Below, in pieces: positions 62,512 through 64,000 of a stretch of 64,000 bases of DNA (its first letter is position 1; the number at the start of each line of letters is the position of its first letter). Location: NCBI GenBank assembly GCA_963731035.1, contig CAVSUY010000005.1, positions 1-64,000 on the forward strand. The letters run 5' to 3'. Position numbers and translations under genes: made by a program. Origin of the DNA: JAANXG01 sp963731035. Lineage in GTDB: Bacteria > Pseudomonadota > Gammaproteobacteria > Arenicellales > JAANXG01. The notes under the pieces are model-generated. The model ran no database searches, was not told where the DNA came from, and worked only from the letters and a program-made list of their open reading frames with translations.

Positions 62512-63414
62512 ATGGAATCCCTGGAGCGCCTGCACAAGCAATTGTCCGACTTGACAGATCTGCGCGGTATCGTCAAGACCATGAAGGCCTTGTCCGCGGC
62601 GAGCATCCGCCAGTACGAGCAGGCAGCCCACGCGCTTGCCGACTACTTCCGTACGGTCGAGCTGGGGTTGCACGCTGCGTTGCGCGGCAGCGGGGGCGCG
62701 TTCGGCCCGGGTTCCTCACGGCGTGCCAAGCCGTCGAGCCTAGGTCTTGTCGTATTTGGATCCGATCACGGCTTGTGCGGGCGATTCAACGAAGAGGTGG
62801 TGAGCCATGCCGTGGATCATGTCGCGGCCTCGGGAACACCGAGGGAGCGGTGCAGGGTGCTGGCGGTGGGCGCCAAGGCTGCCGGCGGCCTGGAACGCGA
62901 GGGCCTGTCGGTCGAGGCGGATTTCATGGTGCCCGGTTCTGCTTCGCGCATCAGCACCACCGTGCTTCAGCTCCTCCTCAAGATTGACGAGTGGCGCGAG
63001 CAGGGGACCGTCGCGCCGGTGATGCTATTCTACAATCGCACGCCGCGACGAAACGCCGCCTCCAGGCCTGCTTCGCTGCAGCTGCTGCCCGTTGATTTGC
63101 GTCGCTTCCGCTACCTCGAGGAAGATCCCTGGCCGTCGCGCGGCATTCCGGGCTTCAGCCTGCCCCGGCACACTCTGTTGCGTCACCTGCTGCGCCAGTA
63201 CTTCTTTGTCTCGATCTCCCGTGCCTGCGCCGATTCCCAGGCCGCCGAGCATGGCAGTCGACTGGTGGCTATGCAGGCCGCAGACCGAAGCCTTGCGGAG
63301 CGCCTCGATGAGGTCACCATGTCCTACCGCAGGGCGCGACAAGCCGTGATCACCTCCGAGCTGCTCGATGTGGTGTCCGGCTTCGAAACGATTACTCACA
63401 CTTCCACTCGGTAA
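62512..63414 (+). CDS. atpG: N-ATPase F1 subunit gamma, copy 2
   Basis: A 300-residue gamma subunit starting at ATG 62512, four bases after the atpA stop. The N-terminal helix is LSDLTDLRGIVKTMKALSAA (the usual G-I-V-K-T-M-K), followed by LGLVVFGSDHGLCGRFNEEV and the C-terminal helix RQAVITSELLDVVSGFETIT. It has a Ser/Arg-rich insert near residue 65 (GPGSSRRAKPSSL). It completes the second operon. Confidence 0.88.
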   Translation: MESLERLHKQLSDLTDLRGIVKTMKALSAASIRQYEQAAHALADYFRTVELGLHAALRGSGGAFGPGSSRRAKPSSLGLVVFGSDHGLCGRFNEEVVSHAVDHVAASGTPRERCRVLAVGAKAAGGLEREGLSVEADFMVPGSASRISTTVLQLLLKIDEWREQGTVAPVMLFYNRTPRRNAASRPASLQLLPVDLRRFRYLEEDPWPSRGIPGFSLPRHTLLRHLLRQYFFVSISRACADSQAAEHGSRLVAMQAADRSLAERLDEVTMSYRRARQAVITSELLDVVSGFETITHTSTR

Positions 63415-63472
63415 CCCGTGCGCCCGGCGCAATGGCCGGATCCGCTGCGATGGAAATGAATTCTGTGCAACC

Positions 63473-64000
63473 CTACGGCTCGACTATCTGACCGAACTCC
63501 GCGCAGGTGACCGCAGCGTGAAAGTCACCGGCAAGCCTGGCGGCCAGTGCATCCATGGACTCGGGCTCGCCGTGCACCAGGCAAACGGGCGGCCGGTTCG
63601 TGAAATGGTCGTACCAGTCGAGCAGCCCCCGCTGGTCGGCGTGGGCGGACAAGCCTCCAACGGTATGGATCTTCGCGGCCACATCGACTTCCTCTCCCCA
63701 CAGTCTGATGCGGCTGGCGCCGTCCACCAGCGCCCGCCCCGTCGTGCCGCGGGCCTGGAAGCCGACGATCATCACGTGGGTCTCCTTGCGCCAGATGTTG
63801 TGCTCGAGATGGTGCTTGATGCGCCCCCCGGTGCACATACCGCTGCCGGCGATGATGATGGCGCCGGAACGGATGCTGTTGAGGGCGATGGAGTCCTGGG
63901 AGGTCTCGCTCATGTGCAGGTTGGGCAGATCGAACAGCCCACCGTGTTGGGCCTCGAAAGTCTTAGCGAGGTGATCGTAGACCTTGGCGTGGCGCTGGTA
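63473..64000 (-). CDS. MBL-fold beta-CASP metallohydrolase, C-terminal part only
   Basis: The frame is open to the right edge, so only the last 175 residues are visible. IIIAGSGMCTGGRIKHHLEH, FQARGTTGRALVDGASRIRL and IHTVGGLSAHADQRGLLDWY are beta-CASP motifs B/C and the RMMBL tail with catalytic His. VCLVHGEPESMDALA closes the domain. Such proteins are RNases or RNA-specificity factors; the bacterial YsgH-type members are of unknown target. It converges on the second N-ATPase operon with about 58 bases between. Confidence 0.88.
   Translation of the reverse strand, partial: YQRHAKVYDHLAKTFEAQHGGLFDLPNLHMSETSQDSIALNSIRSGAIIIAGSGMCTGGRIKHHLEHNIWRKETHVMIVGFQARGTTGRALVDGASRIRLWGEEVDVAAKIHTVGGLSAHADQRGLLDWYDHFTNRPPVCLVHGEPESMDALAARLAGDFHAAVTCAEFGQIVEP

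Overview
The window is a visibly GC-rich bacterial chromosome segment, apart from one AT-rich patch near 54.4-54.7 kb. Gene content and repeats suggest a gammaproteobacterium, probably marine or salt-adapted, that stores polyhydroxyalkanoate. The pointers are two N-type F1Fo-ATPase operons, a taurine degradation locus, a class I PHA synthase locus, BolA, and scattered REP-like palindromes of the TGTAGGAGCGGCTTCAGCCG type. The exact genus cannot be read from the sequence.

Layout. (1) 1-4.9 kb is accessory and decaying: an IS91-like transposase remnant, a broken DUF4297/Cap4-nuclease-like gene, one intact and one frameshifted LuxR-type regulator, and a frameshifted lipoprotein. Arms of the same palindromic repeat lie at the window start and at 4.8-4.9 kb. 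(2) 5-8.1 kb holds small enzymes: a PhnD-like binding protein, two VOC proteins (one frameshifted), a diphthine-ammonia-ligase-like PP-loop protein and a GNAT acetyltransferase. (3) 8.4-20.2 kb is a taurine (sulfonate) module: GMC oxidoreductase, Xsc, a MocR/TauR-like regulator, an omega-aminotransferase, TauABC, Pta and citrate synthase. Together they import taurine, deaminate it to sulfoacetaldehyde, release sulfite with formation of acetyl phosphate, and pass acetyl-CoA to the TCA cycle. A TauE/SafE-family permease lies at 30.1 kb. (4) 20.6-35 kb is mostly housekeeping and transport: SDRs including 3-hydroxybutyrate dehydrogenase, patatin, glycerate 2-kinase, LOG protein, two phosphoribosyltransferases, DinB, BolA, MFS, an HDAC-like hydrolase and EamA. 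(5) 35.0-39.2 kb is a minus-strand PHA operon: phasin-like protein, FabG/PhaB-like reductase, PhaC and a triple-BON protein. (6) 39.4-46.1 kb is the first N-ATPase operon, atpDCQRBEFAG. (7) 46.2-56.6 kb contains FTR1 iron permease with a frameshifted cupredoxin behind a Fur-like box, an MHS transporter, ThiD, Hsp20, then heavily decayed Lon-like, universal-stress and VIT-family genes, a 56-nt poly(A) run, PolX, and a short stub of an Fpg/MutM glycosylase. (8) 56.7-63.4 kb is a second, clearly diverged N-ATPase operon in the same gene order. (9) The right edge has the C-terminal part of an MBL-fold/beta-CASP protein.

The most striking observation is that two complete N-ATPase operons sit about 10.7 kb apart. 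Their c subunits differ at the predicted cation-binding residues (E-T-M..Y versus E-S-T..Y). Perfect FNR/ANR-type palindromes (TTGAT-N4-ATCAA) precede both operons. Close variants precede hsp20, polX and, facing the other way, the PHA operon. This points to an oxygen-responsive block combining ion-pump energetics, carbon storage and stress genes, now partly decaying in its centre. The regulatory reading is inference from motif matches and spacing.
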